Below, piece after piece: positions 37,569 to 47,370 of a stretch of DNA of 64,000 nucleotides. Position 1 is the first letter of the stretch; the number at the start of each line of letters is the position of its first letter. The position numbers and the translations under genes are program-made. Source of the stretch: Vibrio sp. SCSIO 43136 (GTDB taxonomy: Bacteria > Pseudomonadota > Gammaproteobacteria > Enterobacterales > Vibrionaceae); assembly GCF_023716565.1 (NCBI RefSeq), contig NZ_CP071848.1, positions 1,054,001 through 1,118,000 of the forward strand, written 5' to 3'. A model generated the notes under the pieces. The model was given only the letters and a program-made list of their open reading frames with translations, had not been told where the DNA came from and searched no databases.

Positions 37569-39317
37569 ATGTCACATTCTACCGATCAATCGACATTTGC
37601 CACCTTCAAGCGCTTGTGGCCATACATTTCACTTTATAAAGCCGGTCTAGCCGTCGCCGTTGTCGCTCTAATTATTAACGCATTAAGTGACACTTATATG
37701 CTTTCACTGCTAAAGCCTCTTCTCGATGAAGGTTTTGGTCAGGCGGATTCAGACTTTTTGCGTCAAATGCCATTTATCATTTTGGCGCTGATGTTAATTC
37801 GAGGTACCAGTGGCTTTGTATCTGCCTACCTGATGAGTTGGGTATCGAATCACGTCGTGATGTCACTGCGTAGAAACATTTTTAACCACTTTATGAAAAT
37901 GCCAGTGGAGTTCTTTGACCGAGAATCGACGGGCAGTTTGTTGTCTCGCATCACCTATGATACTGAGCAAGTTGCGGGTGCTACCAGCAAAGCTTTAGTT
38001 AATATTGTGCGCGAAACAGCGAGTATCATCGGTCTTATTGGTTTGATGGTTTGGAGTAGTTGGCAGCTTTCTTTGGTGCTATTAGTCGTTGGTCCTATCG
38101 TTGCGATTGCAATCAGCTATGTTTCCCGTCGTTTCCGCAAGATCTCTAAAGCGATGCAAACGGAAATGGGTAACCTGACTACTTCTTCAGAGCAAATGCT
38201 TAATGGCCATAAAGTGGTACTGAGCTATGGGGGTCAAAACGTTGAGAAAGAGCGTTTTGATAATGTGAGTAACACCATGCGCCAACAGAGCATGAAAATG
38301 GTCGTTGCTCAGCAGTTAGCAAGCCCTGTGATTCAGATGATTGGCTCACTTGCACTTGTGACAGTATTGTACCTCGCTAGCGTTGACTCGATTCGTGAAG
38401 AGCTGACTGCGGGTACGTTTACCGTGGTATTCTCAGCCATGCTGAGCATGCTGCGCCCACTTCGAGGCCTAACAGCCGTTACCTCTGACTTCCAACGTGG
38501 CATGGCGGCGTGTCAAACCCTGTTCGGTTTGATGGATATGCCGACCGAGCAAGACAATGGTAAATTTGCCAAGCAAAAAGTCGAAGGGGATATCAAAGTA
38601 AACAATATTACCTTTACTTACCCAACTCGCGAATCTGCGGCATTGCGTAAAGTGAGCTTTGAGCTTCCGGCAGGTAAAACCGTGGCACTGGTAGGCCGTT
38701 CAGGTTCAGGTAAGAGTACTATCGCTAACCTATTCACACGATTCTATGATCTCGATGATGGGCAGATCACGCTTGATGGCTACGATATTCGAGACTACGA
38801 ACTCTCCAATCTGCGCACCCACTTTGGTTTGGTTTCGCAAAATGTGCATCTATTTAATGATACTGTAGCGAACAACATCGCTTACGCCTCTGACGGCAAA
38901 TATAGCCAAGAACAGATCGAGCAAGCGGCAAAACTTGCATTTGCCGACGATTTCATCATAGAGCTGGATAATGGCTACGAAACGATCATTGGTGAAAACG
39001 GGGTCAATCTTTCTGGTGGTCAGCGTCAACGACTAGCGATCGCACGTGCACTGCTACGTGATGCGCCAGTGCTTATTCTCGATGAAGCAACCTCTGCGCT
39101 CGATACAGAGTCAGAGCGTGCAATTCAAGCGGCGCTTGATGAACTGCAAAAGAATAAGACTGTGCTCGTCATTGCTCACCGTCTTTCAACCATAGAAAAC
39201 TCGGATCAAATCCTCGTGATTGACAACGGTGAAGTGGTAGAGCGTGGTACTCATAGTGAGCTGCTTGCACAGCAAGGTGCGTACTCTCAGCTTCATCGTA
39301 TTCAGTTTAGTGAGTAA
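37569..39317 (+). CDS. msbA: MsbA lipid A/phospholipid flippase
   Basis: 582 residues, the exact family length: six-TM ABC exporter domain (about 1-320) fused to an ATPase with Walker [10 protein letters not shown] about 376, LSGGQRQR about 480 and [12 protein letters not shown] about 505. It flips the lipid A core across the inner membrane for LPS export. It leads the operon msbA-lpxK-ycaR-kdsB, as in enterobacteria. Confidence 0.96.
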   Translation: MSHSTDQSTFATFKRLWPYISLYKAGLAVAVVALIINALSDTYMLSLLKPLLDEGFGQADSDFLRQMPFIILALMLIRGTSGFVSAYLMSWVSNHVVMSLRRNIFNHFMKMPVEFFDRESTGSLLSRITYDTEQVAGATSKALVNIVRETASIIGLIGLMVWSSWQLSLVLLVVGPIVAIAISYVSRRFRKISKAMQTEMGNLTTSSEQMLNGHKVVLSYGGQNVEKERFDNVSNTMRQQSMKMVVAQQLASPVIQMIGSLALVTVLYLASVDSIREELTAGTFTVVFSAMLSMLRPLRGLTAVTSDFQRGMAACQTLFGLMDMPTEQDNGKFAKQKVEGDIKVNNITFTYPTRESAALRKVSFELPAGKTVALVGRSGSGKSTIANLFTRFYDLDDGQITLDGYDIRDYELSNLRTHFGLVSQNVHLFNDTVANNIAYASDGKYSQEQIEQAAKLAFADDFIIELDNGYETIIGENGVNLSGGQRQRLAIARALLRDAPVLILDEATSALDTESERAIQAALDELQKNKTVLVIAHRLSTIENSDQILVIDNGEVVERGTHSELLAQQGAYSQLHRIQFSE

Positions 39318-39322
39318 TCTTG

Positions 39323-40327
39323 ATGGTTGAAGCCATTTGGTTTAATCAGCACTGGCTTGGCAAACTGCTGTGGCCAGTGTTAAAACCGTTGAGTCTGTTA
39401 TTTGGGTTAATTAGCCGAAAGCGCCGGTATCAGTTTCAGTCGGGTGAGAAGGCGAGCTATCGTGCGCCGCTGCCCGTGATTGTAGTGGGGAATATCACTG
39501 CGGGTGGTAACGGTAAAACGCCTGTGGTCATTTGGTTGGTGGAAACACTGGCTAAACATGGCATAAAAGCGGGAGTGGTATCTCGTGGCTATGGTGCGAA
39601 AGCGCCTCACTACCCTTATGTAGTGGGGAATCAATCTAAAGCAGAAGAATGTGGTGATGAGCCATTACTTATTCACCAACGTACCCAAGCACCAGTGGTT
39701 GTGGACCCTGTGCGCAGCAACGCAGTCAAAACGCTGCTCCAACACAATGTCGATGTGGTGATCACGGATGATGGCTTGCAGCACTATGCGTTGCAACGTG
39801 ATATCGAAATCGTCGTTATCGATGGTGAGCGTCGCTTTGGAAATCAAGAGTTGATCCCGCTTGGTCCGCTGCGAGAAAGCGTTGAACGATTGAATGAAGT
39901 GGATTTTCAAATCGTTAACGGCGGCAAAGCAAAACTGAACGAAATTGCGATGCAGCTCGAGCCAACACTCGCAGTTAATTTGGTTTCAGGGGAGAAAAAG
40001 CCTGTCGACCAACTCGGTAGCTTGGTCGCCTTTGCGGCCATTGGTTATCCGCAGCGCTTTTTTAATACCCTAACTAGCCTTGGGGCTGAGCTTAGTGTGA
40101 CCCAGCCAGTAGAAGACCATAAATATTTTGGTCGTGATCAGATTGAAGCCTTGGTAAAACAACAAGAGCAGGTGATCATGACAGAAAAAGATGCCGTAAA
40201 GTGTCAATTTGAGGCACAGCCAAGCTGGTGGTATCTGCCAGTGTCGGCACAGCTTGAAGATCAAGCTCAGCAAATCATTCAAAAAATAATTAAAGTTAAG
40301 GAAGAGTATGGATCATCGTCTACTTGA
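39323..40327 (+). CDS. lpxK: LpxK tetraacyldisaccharide 4'-kinase
   Basis: 334 residues from the ATG at 39323, 5 nt after the msbA stop; an in-frame TTG directly before it is less likely. The P-loop [12 protein letters not shown] (about 52-63) and [16 protein letters not shown] are the family hallmarks. It adds the 4'-phosphate to the lipid A precursor at the inner membrane. The last 20 nt overlap ycaR in another frame. Confidence 0.95.
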   Translation: MVEAIWFNQHWLGKLLWPVLKPLSLLFGLISRKRRYQFQSGEKASYRAPLPVIVVGNITAGGNGKTPVVIWLVETLAKHGIKAGVVSRGYGAKAPHYPYVVGNQSKAEECGDEPLLIHQRTQAPVVVDPVRSNAVKTLLQHNVDVVITDDGLQHYALQRDIEIVVIDGERRFGNQELIPLGPLRESVERLNEVDFQIVNGGKAKLNEIAMQLEPTLAVNLVSGEKKPVDQLGSLVAFAAIGYPQRFFNTLTSLGAELSVTQPVEDHKYFGRDQIEALVKQQEQVIMTEKDAVKCQFEAQPSWWYLPVSAQLEDQAQQIIQKIIKVKEEYGSSST

Positions 40328-40487
40328 GATTGTGGCGTGCCCAGTCTGCAAAGGTAAACTGAAATACGATAAAGACAATCAAGAGTTGATCTGCAAGGTC
40401 GACCGTCTTGCCTATCCAATTAAGGAAGGCATCCCAGTCTTGCTAGAGCCGGAAGCTCGCACGATTGGTTTAGAAGAAGGTAAGTAA
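40308..40487 (+). CDS. ycaR: YcaR, small Trm112-like protein (UPF0434)
   Basis: 59 residues starting [18 protein letters not shown] and ending GLEEGK. There is one CPVC pair plus a third cysteine ([13 protein letters not shown]), the usual UPF0434/Trm112-like zinc-ribbon remnant. It overlaps the end of lpxK by 20 nt and its stop is 2 nt before kdsB. The conserved position in this operon makes it real despite its size. Its role is unknown; Trm112 relatives are activators of methyltransferases. Confidence 0.93.
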   Translation: MDHRLLEIVACPVCKGKLKYDKDNQELICKVDRLAYPIKEGIPVLLEPEARTIGLEEGK

Positions 40488-40489
40488 TT

Positions 40490-41242
40490 ATGGCGTTTAC
40501 GGTCATTATTCCTGCTCGTTACCAATCGACTCGTTTGCCAGGTAAGCCTCTTGCAGATATTGCGGGTAAACCAATGATTGAATGGGTTTATCAACAGGCG
40601 CTACAAGCTGGTGCTCAGCAGGTGATTATTGCTACCGATGATGAGCGAGTAGAAGCGGTTGCTAAAGGGTTTGGTGCATCGGTTTGTATGACTTCAGCCG
40701 ATCACGAGTCGGGCACGGAACGTTTGGCAGAAGTAGTTGAGAAAATGGCTATCCCGGAAGATCATATCGTGGTGAATGTTCAAGGTGATGAGCCACTGAT
40801 ACCACCCCAAGTGATTTCTCAGGTGGCTAATAACCTAGCTAAGTCGACTGCGCCTATGGCGACACTCTCGGTTGAAATTGAAGATGAGTCTGAGGTCTTC
40901 AACCCTAACGCTGTGAAAGTTGTGACGGATGAAAATGGTTATGCGCTTTACTTCAGTCGAGCTACCATCCCTTGGGATAGAGATAACTTTGCTACCCAAG
41001 TTAAAAAGATAGCTTCTCCACTGCAACGCCATATCGGTATTTATGCTTATCGTGCAGGGTTTATCAACACGTACGTTAACTGGCAGCCGAGTGCACTAGA
41101 GAAAATCGAGTGCTTGGAACAGCTACGAGTACTTTGGTACGGGGAAAAGATCCACGTCGCTGTTGCCGAAATTGCACCGCCAGCGGGGGTCGATACACCT
41201 GAAGATTTGGAAGTGGTTAGAGCCATTCTTAATAATAGTTAA
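40490..41242 (+). CDS. kdsB: KdsB CMP-Kdo synthetase
   Basis: 250 residues. The nucleotide-binding start [24 protein letters not shown] and the HIGIYAYR segment are typical. The enzyme couples Kdo to CTP, giving CMP-Kdo for LPS inner core. It ends the msbA operon and is followed by a strong terminator. Confidence 0.96.
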   Translation: MAFTVIIPARYQSTRLPGKPLADIAGKPMIEWVYQQALQAGAQQVIIATDDERVEAVAKGFGASVCMTSADHESGTERLAEVVEKMAIPEDHIVVNVQGDEPLIPPQVISQVANNLAKSTAPMATLSVEIEDESEVFNPNAVKVVTDENGYALYFSRATIPWDRDNFATQVKKIASPLQRHIGIYAYRAGFINTYVNWQPSALEKIECLEQLRVLWYGEKIHVAVAEIAPPAGVDTPEDLEVVRAILNNS

Positions 41243-41269
41243 CATAGTTGCTACCTTCCTAGTTTATTA

Positions 41270-41303
41270 AAAAAGACCGCATTTATTAATGCGGTCTTTT
41301 TTT
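41270..41303 (+). terminator. Terminator of the msbA-kdsB operon
   Basis: Stem AAAAGACCGCAT / ATGCGGTCTTTT with a 6-nt loop and seven T residues. Confidence 0.93.
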
Positions 41304-41538
41304 AATTTGTATTTATTTCTGTGTGACTATTAGTTGGAATTTTATTTATTCTCATTTCTGATAATTATTACTCATTTTTCATTTCATTGCGAAACATAAT
41401 ATATATATAGCAAATGACCTTTCTGATGAACATCAATTAGTCCCATATCTCAGGCGATGTTGTTACCATTTTTAAGTTATGTATATGGCATTGTAGTGAT
41501 GCCTTTTTGTAATAATAATGTTGCCACTGGAGGGTGAA

Positions 41539-44500
41539 GTGAAAAAAACGTTAATACTGGCTAGTTGTATCTCTACAGCATTATTAAGCGGCTGCGGCGG
41601 CGGTGGTGGTGATGATAGTGGAGGTGTTACGCCTTCGACCACTAAAACAATCACTGTAATTGATGGGTACCTATCTCAAGCCAAGATATCTGTTGCGGTT
41701 AATGGCGAGTGCTTAGATACTCAAGAATATATAGCAACAACAAATACACAAGGGCAGGCTAAAGTCACTGTGGGTCAGGCTGCTCAACAGTTGTGTGCTC
41801 ATGCTATTGCAGGGGTGACAGTTGATAGTGTTCGTGGATTAGTAAATAAATCTTATACTTTAATATCTCCAGCAAGTTCTAGCTACATTACACCTTATAC
41901 AGATCTTGTTGCTACTGACATGCGTATTAATAAAGAGGAGCGAGAAGCTGCTCAGGCTAAAGTTATCGCTTTGCTGTCAAAAATCACCTCTGACAGCAAT
42001 ATAATATTTGGCAACTACCTTGAAAATGCCCAAGACGCTAATGTAAAAATTGCAATTAACGCCATCGCAGAATCTTTAGTAGATCTACAAGCAAACCAAA
42101 AATTTGAAGCCCATGAATATATTGACGTTGCAGGTAAAGTTGCAGACCAATTAGCGTTAGCGATCGAAAAAGGTGAAGTCGCTGACGTAAAACCGATAAT
42201 AGAAAAAGGTGATAATGGTGAAGTTGTCGTTAAGACCAACCACCGACCTGCTGCAACCAATAAAGGGACCACGCCTAGTGAAGTCGAAGTGATTGAAGGT
42301 CAGCCACTGAAAATTGATTTTACTCAACTGTTCACTGATTCTGATGGTGATAGTCTGGCCTTTAGTGTTTCAACATTAGATGGAACTGCGTTAACAGAGT
42401 ATGGGTTAACTCATAGCAATGGTGTGGTCAGCGGTACATTGCAAGGCACGACGACACTAGCGCTTCAGCTTTATGCTACTGACCCACATGGAGAGCGCTC
42501 TTACCCGTATGGCGTTGTTATCAATGAGGTCGAAGACCCTGCTCCTGTTCTTGATTATGCCGTTCGCAATAAGCTACAAAGTGAAATTACATCTGGCACT
42601 TGGTACGTAGAGAAAGAGGTCAGTATCGCACTGAACTTAGATGGACTGTTTAGTGATAATGGTTCAGGTGTGACGTACAGTGCAGTTTCAGATATTGAGG
42701 GCGCACAGCTCGATGTCAATGGCAATGATTTAACACTTAAGTTCACACCTGCTTTGGAAGCAAACTATCGTTTTACCGTTAAAGCGAAAGATGACGTGAA
42801 TAAAGTAAGTGAAACTACGTTCACGGTTAAAGTGGAAACTCAGCCACCAGTCGTTGAAGTTTTACGTGGTATTTCGTGGCATCAAACACCTTCATCTGTT
42901 GGAGTTGGTCAAGATATCGATCTCTTAGTTCAAGCCGACTATGCAGTTCAAGGTATCGTGGATGTAACTGAACAAGTCGAGTTTACATCGAGCAACCCAG
43001 ACGTATTTTCTGTAGTTGAAGGTGCGATGGTACGTGGTGTCAATCTCGGTAAGGCAACACTTACGGCATCTTTTGAAGATTTCGAGATTACCCAAGAGAT
43101 CACAGTCACTGAGCCTCGGGACGTACTGACATTTGACACGGATTCGACCGAAATAGCTCATGGTCTGAGTAAGTTTGTTGAAATCTATTACGTAGATGCA
43201 GACGGTAAACGTCATTTAGTATCAGATATTGGTACATGGAGCTCAGACTCCGAGCTTATCAAGATTGAAAATGGCAAGATAACCGCATTGGACCAAGGTA
43301 CTGCTGAGATTACTTTCACTTACAAAGGTAAAAAGATCTCAAGAACGATAGTGCTGACACCACCCGTTGCGGTAAGTACGACCCCAACGTTTGTTGCGGG
43401 TACATTGGAGCTTACGGTGGGAGATTCTATACCACAAACTATTCATGTGCAGTATTCCGATGGGACTGAGAAAAATACTGGGATTAGCATATTTTCTAAC
43501 GCTAAAACTAGTTTCTACAACAGTGTGTTCAAAAAAATTGGTGATGAGTACGTAGCGACTTGGCAAGGGGATAATACGTTAGATGATTATAATATCTATA
43601 CAGGCTGGTCTTCAGCATCAAAATATAAATTGATATCTGATATGGTGGAAGTGATTGGCACTTCTTATTTCCAAGCTAATGCGGAAAGCTATTATGGTTA
43701 TACATGGCTAGCACCTCGCATCACCATCAATAGAAATAGTGCTATCACGCAATGGAAAGAAGCTCCGCTGGGGGCCAATGCTCCTGAGTTGCTATCAGAT
43801 GCAACTTTGAAAGACATTGGTACTTACCAAGGAAAACAAACTTATATCTATCAGCGAACCAATGAAAGTAAGAACTGGGAAATATATGCAATACAGCTTA
43901 ATGGCTCAGAGTTTGGAGAGCCAAAGCTTCTGCTAACTAGTGAAAATTATATTGCAATAAATAACCTGACCCTATCCGGTTCGACTAAGTTCTATTTTGC
44001 TACGAGTAATACGGTAAACTATTACCGAACTTATCAGTTAGATTTGTCTACTTTGGACGTAGAGCTCATTGTTGATGGAGAAAGAATTGCCACAAGTAAT
44101 GGCGAGTACCTGTATTACAATAGCGAATCAAGCTCAATTGAGAAATTGGACCTTAGTTATTATTCAAGTGGGTACGGTCATACTTTGGCTATTGAGAAGC
44201 TAGAAGAAATTCAAGGGAATATTAACTGGAAGTTATTGTATAATTATGAGGCTACTGATGGTGCGTTAGACCTAACGGAATATACAGGACTCTCAAATAA
44301 CGCTCAAAACTCCCATTACATAATACGTGGTAGGAGCTCCTATAGCACAGGCCAAAAATATAGTTATCTATTTTTAAATAGAGAAACTAAGCGAGTAGAT
44401 TATGTCCTTACCCCAGAAATGCCAACGGAAGTTAGCTCTACTAATTGTACTAGTGGTAGTATTAATTTCATTGTTCGAAACGGTATGGTTAACGGGTTAA

Positions 44501-45036
44501 GCGACGTTTCCGCTTCATGCAGTACTTCAGAAGGTGGTGTACTGTGGACAAACGTTCAGAGCACTCCATACTTCTGGCCTGTGCTAGCTTCCAATGCTGA
44601 GCGTTGGGATGGATCAGACAGTATTGTGTTTGATTCGGCAGAAGGTGAGATTACCGCAATTTGGGATGCAGTAGAAGTGAATGCCAAAGACCAGTTCCGC
44701 CTGATGACAGTTGATGCTAGCGGAAACTCTACGGTAAAAGATGTTTTGGCCCCGAATGCATACTACAGGTTCTATAGTAAAGACGTTAAAAATAACACCT
44801 TCCTGAAAGTGTTGGATAACAAGGCTGTCGATGAAAAGTACTTGTTAACTGATAGGGGACTTGTGAGCTATAAAGATGGCACCGTTACGATAGATAATAC
44901 GCTATCAAATAATGATGTGCTGGGTAGCACTTATAGTAATAACTACATGACCTTAATCGATGGTGAGCTTTACATAGAAAACAGTTCTTCTGATAAACGT
45001 TACCAACTCGATATGAGAACGACGATATCCGAATAA
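41539..45036 (+). CDS. Large lipoprotein with Ig-like domains
   Basis: 1165 residues from the GTG at 41539, chosen because GGAGGG lies 5 nt upstream and a lipoprotein signal peptide begins there (KKTLILASCISTALLSGC). A GGGGGD linker follows the lipidated cysteine. Then come a helical part (about 90-220), cadherin-like repeats (about 245-435), two or three bacterial Ig-like (BIG2-type) domains (about 440-650) and a C-terminal part of about 500 residues rich in Tyr, Ser and Asn. That last part looks like a beta-propeller, but no family is recognised. Upstream DNA is AT-rich without a clear promoter. A surface or adhesion role is a guess. Confidence 0.8.
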   Translation: MKKTLILASCISTALLSGCGGGGGDDSGGVTPSTTKTITVIDGYLSQAKISVAVNGECLDTQEYIATTNTQGQAKVTVGQAAQQLCAHAIAGVTVDSVRGLVNKSYTLISPASSSYITPYTDLVATDMRINKEEREAAQAKVIALLSKITSDSNIIFGNYLENAQDANVKIAINAIAESLVDLQANQKFEAHEYIDVAGKVADQLALAIEKGEVADVKPIIEKGDNGEVVVKTNHRPAATNKGTTPSEVEVIEGQPLKIDFTQLFTDSDGDSLAFSVSTLDGTALTEYGLTHSNGVVSGTLQGTTTLALQLYATDPHGERSYPYGVVINEVEDPAPVLDYAVRNKLQSEITSGTWYVEKEVSIALNLDGLFSDNGSGVTYSAVSDIEGAQLDVNGNDLTLKFTPALEANYRFTVKAKDDVNKVSETTFTVKVETQPPVVEVLRGISWHQTPSSVGVGQDIDLLVQADYAVQGIVDVTEQVEFTSSNPDVFSVVEGAMVRGVNLGKATLTASFEDFEITQEITVTEPRDVLTFDTDSTEIAHGLSKFVEIYYVDADGKRHLVSDIGTWSSDSELIKIENGKITALDQGTAEITFTYKGKKISRTIVLTPPVAVSTTPTFVAGTLELTVGDSIPQTIHVQYSDGTEKNTGISIFSNAKTSFYNSVFKKIGDEYVATWQGDNTLDDYNIYTGWSSASKYKLISDMVEVIGTSYFQANAESYYGYTWLAPRITINRNSAITQWKEAPLGANAPELLSDATLKDIGTYQGKQTYIYQRTNESKNWEIYAIQLNGSEFGEPKLLLTSENYIAINNLTLSGSTKFYFATSNTVNYYRTYQLDLSTLDVELIVDGERIATSNGEYLYYNSESSSIEKLDLSYYSSGYGHTLAIEKLEEIQGNINWKLLYNYEATDGALDLTEYTGLSNNAQNSHYIIRGRSSYSTGQKYSYLFLNRETKRVDYVLTPEMPTEVSSTNCTSGSINFIVRNGMVNGLSDVSASCSTSEGGVLWTNVQSTPYFWPVLASNAERWDGSDSIVFDSAEGEITAIWDAVEVNAKDQFRLMTVDASGNSTVKDVLAPNAYYRFYSKDVKNNTFLKVLDNKAVDEKYLLTDRGLVSYKDGTVTIDNTLSNNDVLGSTYSNNYMTLIDGELYIENSSSDKRYQLDMRTTISE

Positions 45037-45054
45037 GGTTACTTAGTTAAATTA

Positions 45055-45084
45055 AACAGCCCAGCAATTTTGCTGGGCTGTTTT
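45055..45084 (+). terminator. Terminator of the large lipoprotein gene
   Basis: Stem AACAGCCCAGCA / TGCTGGGCTGTT with a 4-nt loop, then TTTTG. It may also stop transcripts from the BMC locus on the other strand. Confidence 0.9.
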
Positions 45085-45175
45085 GTATGAAAAGCAAGAA
45101 AGACTGCTAAGTTGCGTTATCTCTGTTGCGACGAAAATGTAGCGTAGGCATACACTATCGGTTCATCGTAAGCAT

Positions 45176-45775
45176 CTACTTACGACGAATATCTTCAGGG
45201 AAGTAGCATCCAAGATAGGCTTTAGCTGCTCGCTTGGCTTCGTTAGCCATGCTGGTGGTGATCATGCCGTATTTCATCTGCGAAATAGTAAACACGGTAT
45301 CGACGATTTCTACCCAGATGTAGAAAATATCCGATTGCTGGTCGATGCTTGGTAGTTCAAAGAAACTGTCTAAGATCTCGAACGTAGCGATAGCGATGAG
45401 CTGATCGTTACTGCGGTCTTTTTGTTTAATGATGGCTGACGTTTTGCCAGAGATGAACAACTGTCTTGCGGCTTTTTCTTGGTCATAAAACGCTATAGCA
45501 CGGTCAACCAATATATCAACAATGTCGGGCCAAATGACAACGTCATCTTCTGATGGTCGCTCGCTGAGAATTTGCAGCAATTGCGCGCCATAGTTACTGG
45601 CCACCTCGGCATAAAGGTCATCAAGGTTAGAGTAAAAGTGGTAGGCCGAGCTTTTTGGAATTTCGGCTTCAGCGGCAATATCAGCAAAGGTCACTTCGCT
45701 GATGTCTTGTTGGCTAAGGAGTGTTTTTACCGCTTGGTGAAGTAGTTCCCTGCGTTTAACGCCTCTATGTTGCAT
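45176..45775 (-). CDS. TetR-family regulator of the BMC locus
   Basis: 199 residues from the ATG at 45775, which has AAGGAAG 6 nt upstream; the frame runs 31 codons further without a good start. The N-terminal helix-turn-helix (VTFADIAAEAEIPKSSAYHF) is typical of TetR. The C-terminal ligand domain is unassigned. It lies at the end of the shell-gene run, separated from the 195-residue gene by 155 nt, and is a candidate repressor of the divergent promoter at 50789-51011. The ligand is probably a pathway intermediate; that is inferred. Confidence 0.88.
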   Translation of the reverse strand: MQHRGVKRRELLHQAVKTLLSQQDISEVTFADIAAEAEIPKSSAYHFYSNLDDLYAEVASNYGAQLLQILSERPSEDDVVIWPDIVDILVDRAIAFYDQEKAARQLFISGKTSAIIKQKDRSNDQLIAIATFEILDSFFELPSIDQQSDIFYIWVEIVDTVFTISQMKYGMITTSMANEAKRAAKAYLGCYFPEDIRRK

Positions 45776-45930
45776 GAGCTTCCTTTCTATCTGCTTATTT
45801 ACGCTGAGTTTGATAATTTGCCACTCAGCCGGCGCTCTTCTATGGCACCGTGTTACTAATTGGAGCAATCTTCCCCTTAGCGGTGTCGACTGCTCTCCTA
45901 TAATGGCAGTAAAGAGGTGTGAACTCTAGC

Positions 45931-46518
45931 TTATTTGCAAAAGTCGTGCAGTGATTCAAGAACCTCGATGCGTCGGTCTTCTCCACCACGGATCACAAGG
46001 TGCCCGGCAGGGTCAAAATGCACGATGTCATGAATGCTAATGCTTTGACTTAGTTCTTCGAGTACAAGCCAAGCACTTGGTTTTGCATTAAATTCAAAAT
46101 GGCTGATCTCTTCGCCGTTATAAACCAAAGCGCCACTATTTTTGCTGTTACACAGTAGGGCGTGGGCGTCATTTTGGATAGTAATAACATCTGAGTTTAG
46201 ATTTTCAATCGATAAGTCCTGCTCATTACCTGCAAGTGACTTGATTAAGCTCACGGTGTACTCAGTACTGGTTTGAATTTCAACCGTTAAACCTTGGATT
46301 TCTATTTCGTCATAGAAACCGTTCAGGTAAAGGTCGGAGATAAATTGCTCAAGGACAATCGGTGACGGGAATTTTATCTGCCACCATTTAGCGCCTTGCT
46401 TTGGCAAAAAGTTTCTTTCACGACTGCGTGAAGAGAGAAAATTCGAGCTGTGATCAGACAAACTTTCGATGTGACATAGTGATACGGTTGGGTAAGCTTC
46501 AGCTTTAGCCTCTGACAT
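45931..46518 (-). CDS. BMC-linked protein of unknown function
   Basis: 195 residues, not recognised. It has no signal peptide or membrane segment and is acidic and beta-rich. Residues around 44-56 (WWQIKFPSPIVLEQF) recall the jelly-roll start of F5/8-type carbohydrate-binding folds, but this is weak. AAGGAG lies before the ATG, and it is 56 nt downstream of the BMC-H gene, so it belongs to the same transcript. Being in the cytoplasm beside shell genes, it may be a cargo, scaffold or shell-linked protein. No function is claimed. Confidence 0.75.
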   Translation of the reverse strand: MSEAKAEAYPTVSLCHIESLSDHSSNFLSSRSRERNFLPKQGAKWWQIKFPSPIVLEQFISDLYLNGFYDEIEIQGLTVEIQTSTEYTVSLIKSLAGNEQDLSIENLNSDVITIQNDAHALLCNSKNSGALVYNGEEISHFEFNAKPSAWLVLEELSQSISIHDIVHFDPAGHLVIRGGEDRRIEVLESLHDFCK

Positions 46519-46574
46519 ATAAACTCCTTTTTATTTTGATGTGGGACTACCTGTCCCACACCAGTTTTATACCA

Positions 46575-46850
46575 CTATTTTCCGTTGTTGAAAAATGCTG
46601 TTACATCATTATGTGGGCGCGGGATCACATGTGTTGCCACGACTGTGCCGATTGAGCCCGCAACTTCTGCAGCGGCTTCGATGGCTGCATTAATCGCACC
46701 GACATCACCTTTTACAACCACAGCCACAAGGCCATCTCCAACTTGTTCACGGCTAACTAGCGTGACATTAGCGGCTTTAACCATAGCATCTGCTGCTGCT
46801 AGTGCTGTTACGTACCCTTTAGTTTCGATCATACCGATTGCTTCAGACAT
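46575..46850 (-). CDS. BMC-H hexameric shell protein (PduA/EutM-like)
   Basis: 91 residues with a single BMC domain: IGMIETKGYVTALAAADAM, then VGDGLVAVVVKGDVGAI and ATHVIPRPHNDV. Such proteins form hexagons that tile the microcompartment facets, with a central pore. The pore loop reads V37-G38-D39-G40; PduA has serine and EutM glycine at position 39. An acidic pore would favour positively charged small molecules such as amino alcohols, which is inference. It is the only BMC-H gene in the locus. Confidence 0.96.
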   Translation of the reverse strand: MSEAIGMIETKGYVTALAAADAMVKAANVTLVSREQVGDGLVAVVVKGDVGAINAAIEAAAEVAGSIGTVVATHVIPRPHNDVTAFFNNGK

Positions 46851-46862
46851 GGTGTTTCTCCT

Positions 46863-47108
46863 TTAATTTTGATCAATTGATGCCACAACAAGTGCATCGA
46901 CAAGCGTGTCCGGTTGTGAAAAGTAGTCAGCGGCAGCACTGCCGGTAACGATTAGCACTTGCTCTCCCTCACCACAACCAAGTGGGTCAAGTGCAATAAT
47001 TTTTTGTTTTTTGTCATGATTAGGCGTAATGGTGACCAAAGCGCCCGCAGGCAACTGGCTTAACTTTCGGCTCACCCAAACTTTCCCAGTAACAGTTCCT
47101 GCTATCAT
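46863..47108 (-). CDS. BMC-P pentameric vertex protein (EutN/CcmL-like)
   Basis: 81 residues beginning MIAGTVTGKVWVSRK and containing ALDPLGCGEGEQVLIVTGSAA, the EutN/CcmL signature. Pentamers cap the twelve vertices of the shell. The ribosome site GGAGGAAGC supports the ATG, which overlaps the stop of the 85-residue gene (ATGA). It lies 12 nt upstream of the BMC-H gene. Confidence 0.96.
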   Translation of the reverse strand: MIAGTVTGKVWVSRKLSQLPAGALVTITPNHDKKQKIIALDPLGCGEGEQVLIVTGSAAADYFSQPDTLVDALVVASIDQN

Positions 47109-47362
47109 GCTTCCTCCTGCGTTAAACGAATCCCCAATTTGCGAGCTTTCGCTCGTGCCATTGGTGTCACGACGGTGCCTTTAGCAAGTTGAATGACGGA
47201 GACATTGTTCGTCACATATTCTTGAAGGCGTTTTTCCGTCAGTGGACGACCTTGATGTGTTTGCACACCGCCAAAGCTTCCTTTGTAGCCTTCAAGCGCT
47301 TCTTGAATTGCTTGACGGATCAGGGCTCTAAGTTCATCGATGTTGATATTGATGTTATCCAT
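47105..47362 (-). CDS. Small BMC protein with encapsulation-like helix and EutQ-like motif
   Basis: 85 residues from the ATG at 47362, which has GGAGAG 5 nt upstream. The frame is open to 47524, but that part overlaps the upstream gene and has no good start. Residues 7-24 form an amphipathic helix (ELRALIRQAIQEALE) nearly the same as the C-terminus of the aldehyde dehydrogenase. A glycine-rich linker follows. Residues 40-80 (LTEKRLQEYV through GTVVTPMARAKARKLGI) resemble the N-terminal segment of EutQ. It may be a cargo adaptor; the function is unknown. Confidence 0.85.
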   Translation of the reverse strand: MDNININIDELRALIRQAIQEALEGYKGSFGGVQTHQGRPLTEKRLQEYVTNNVSVIQLAKGTVVTPMARAKARKLGIRLTQEEA

Positions 47363-47370
47363 AGGCTCTC

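Noticed and set aside
41358..41380. Fur box before the large lipoprotein
   Set aside because: GATAATTATTAC matches only the first part of the 19-bp consensus.
45776..45868. N-terminal extension of the TetR gene
   Set aside because: No ribosome site; the ATG at 45775 has AAGGAAG and gives a normal TetR length.
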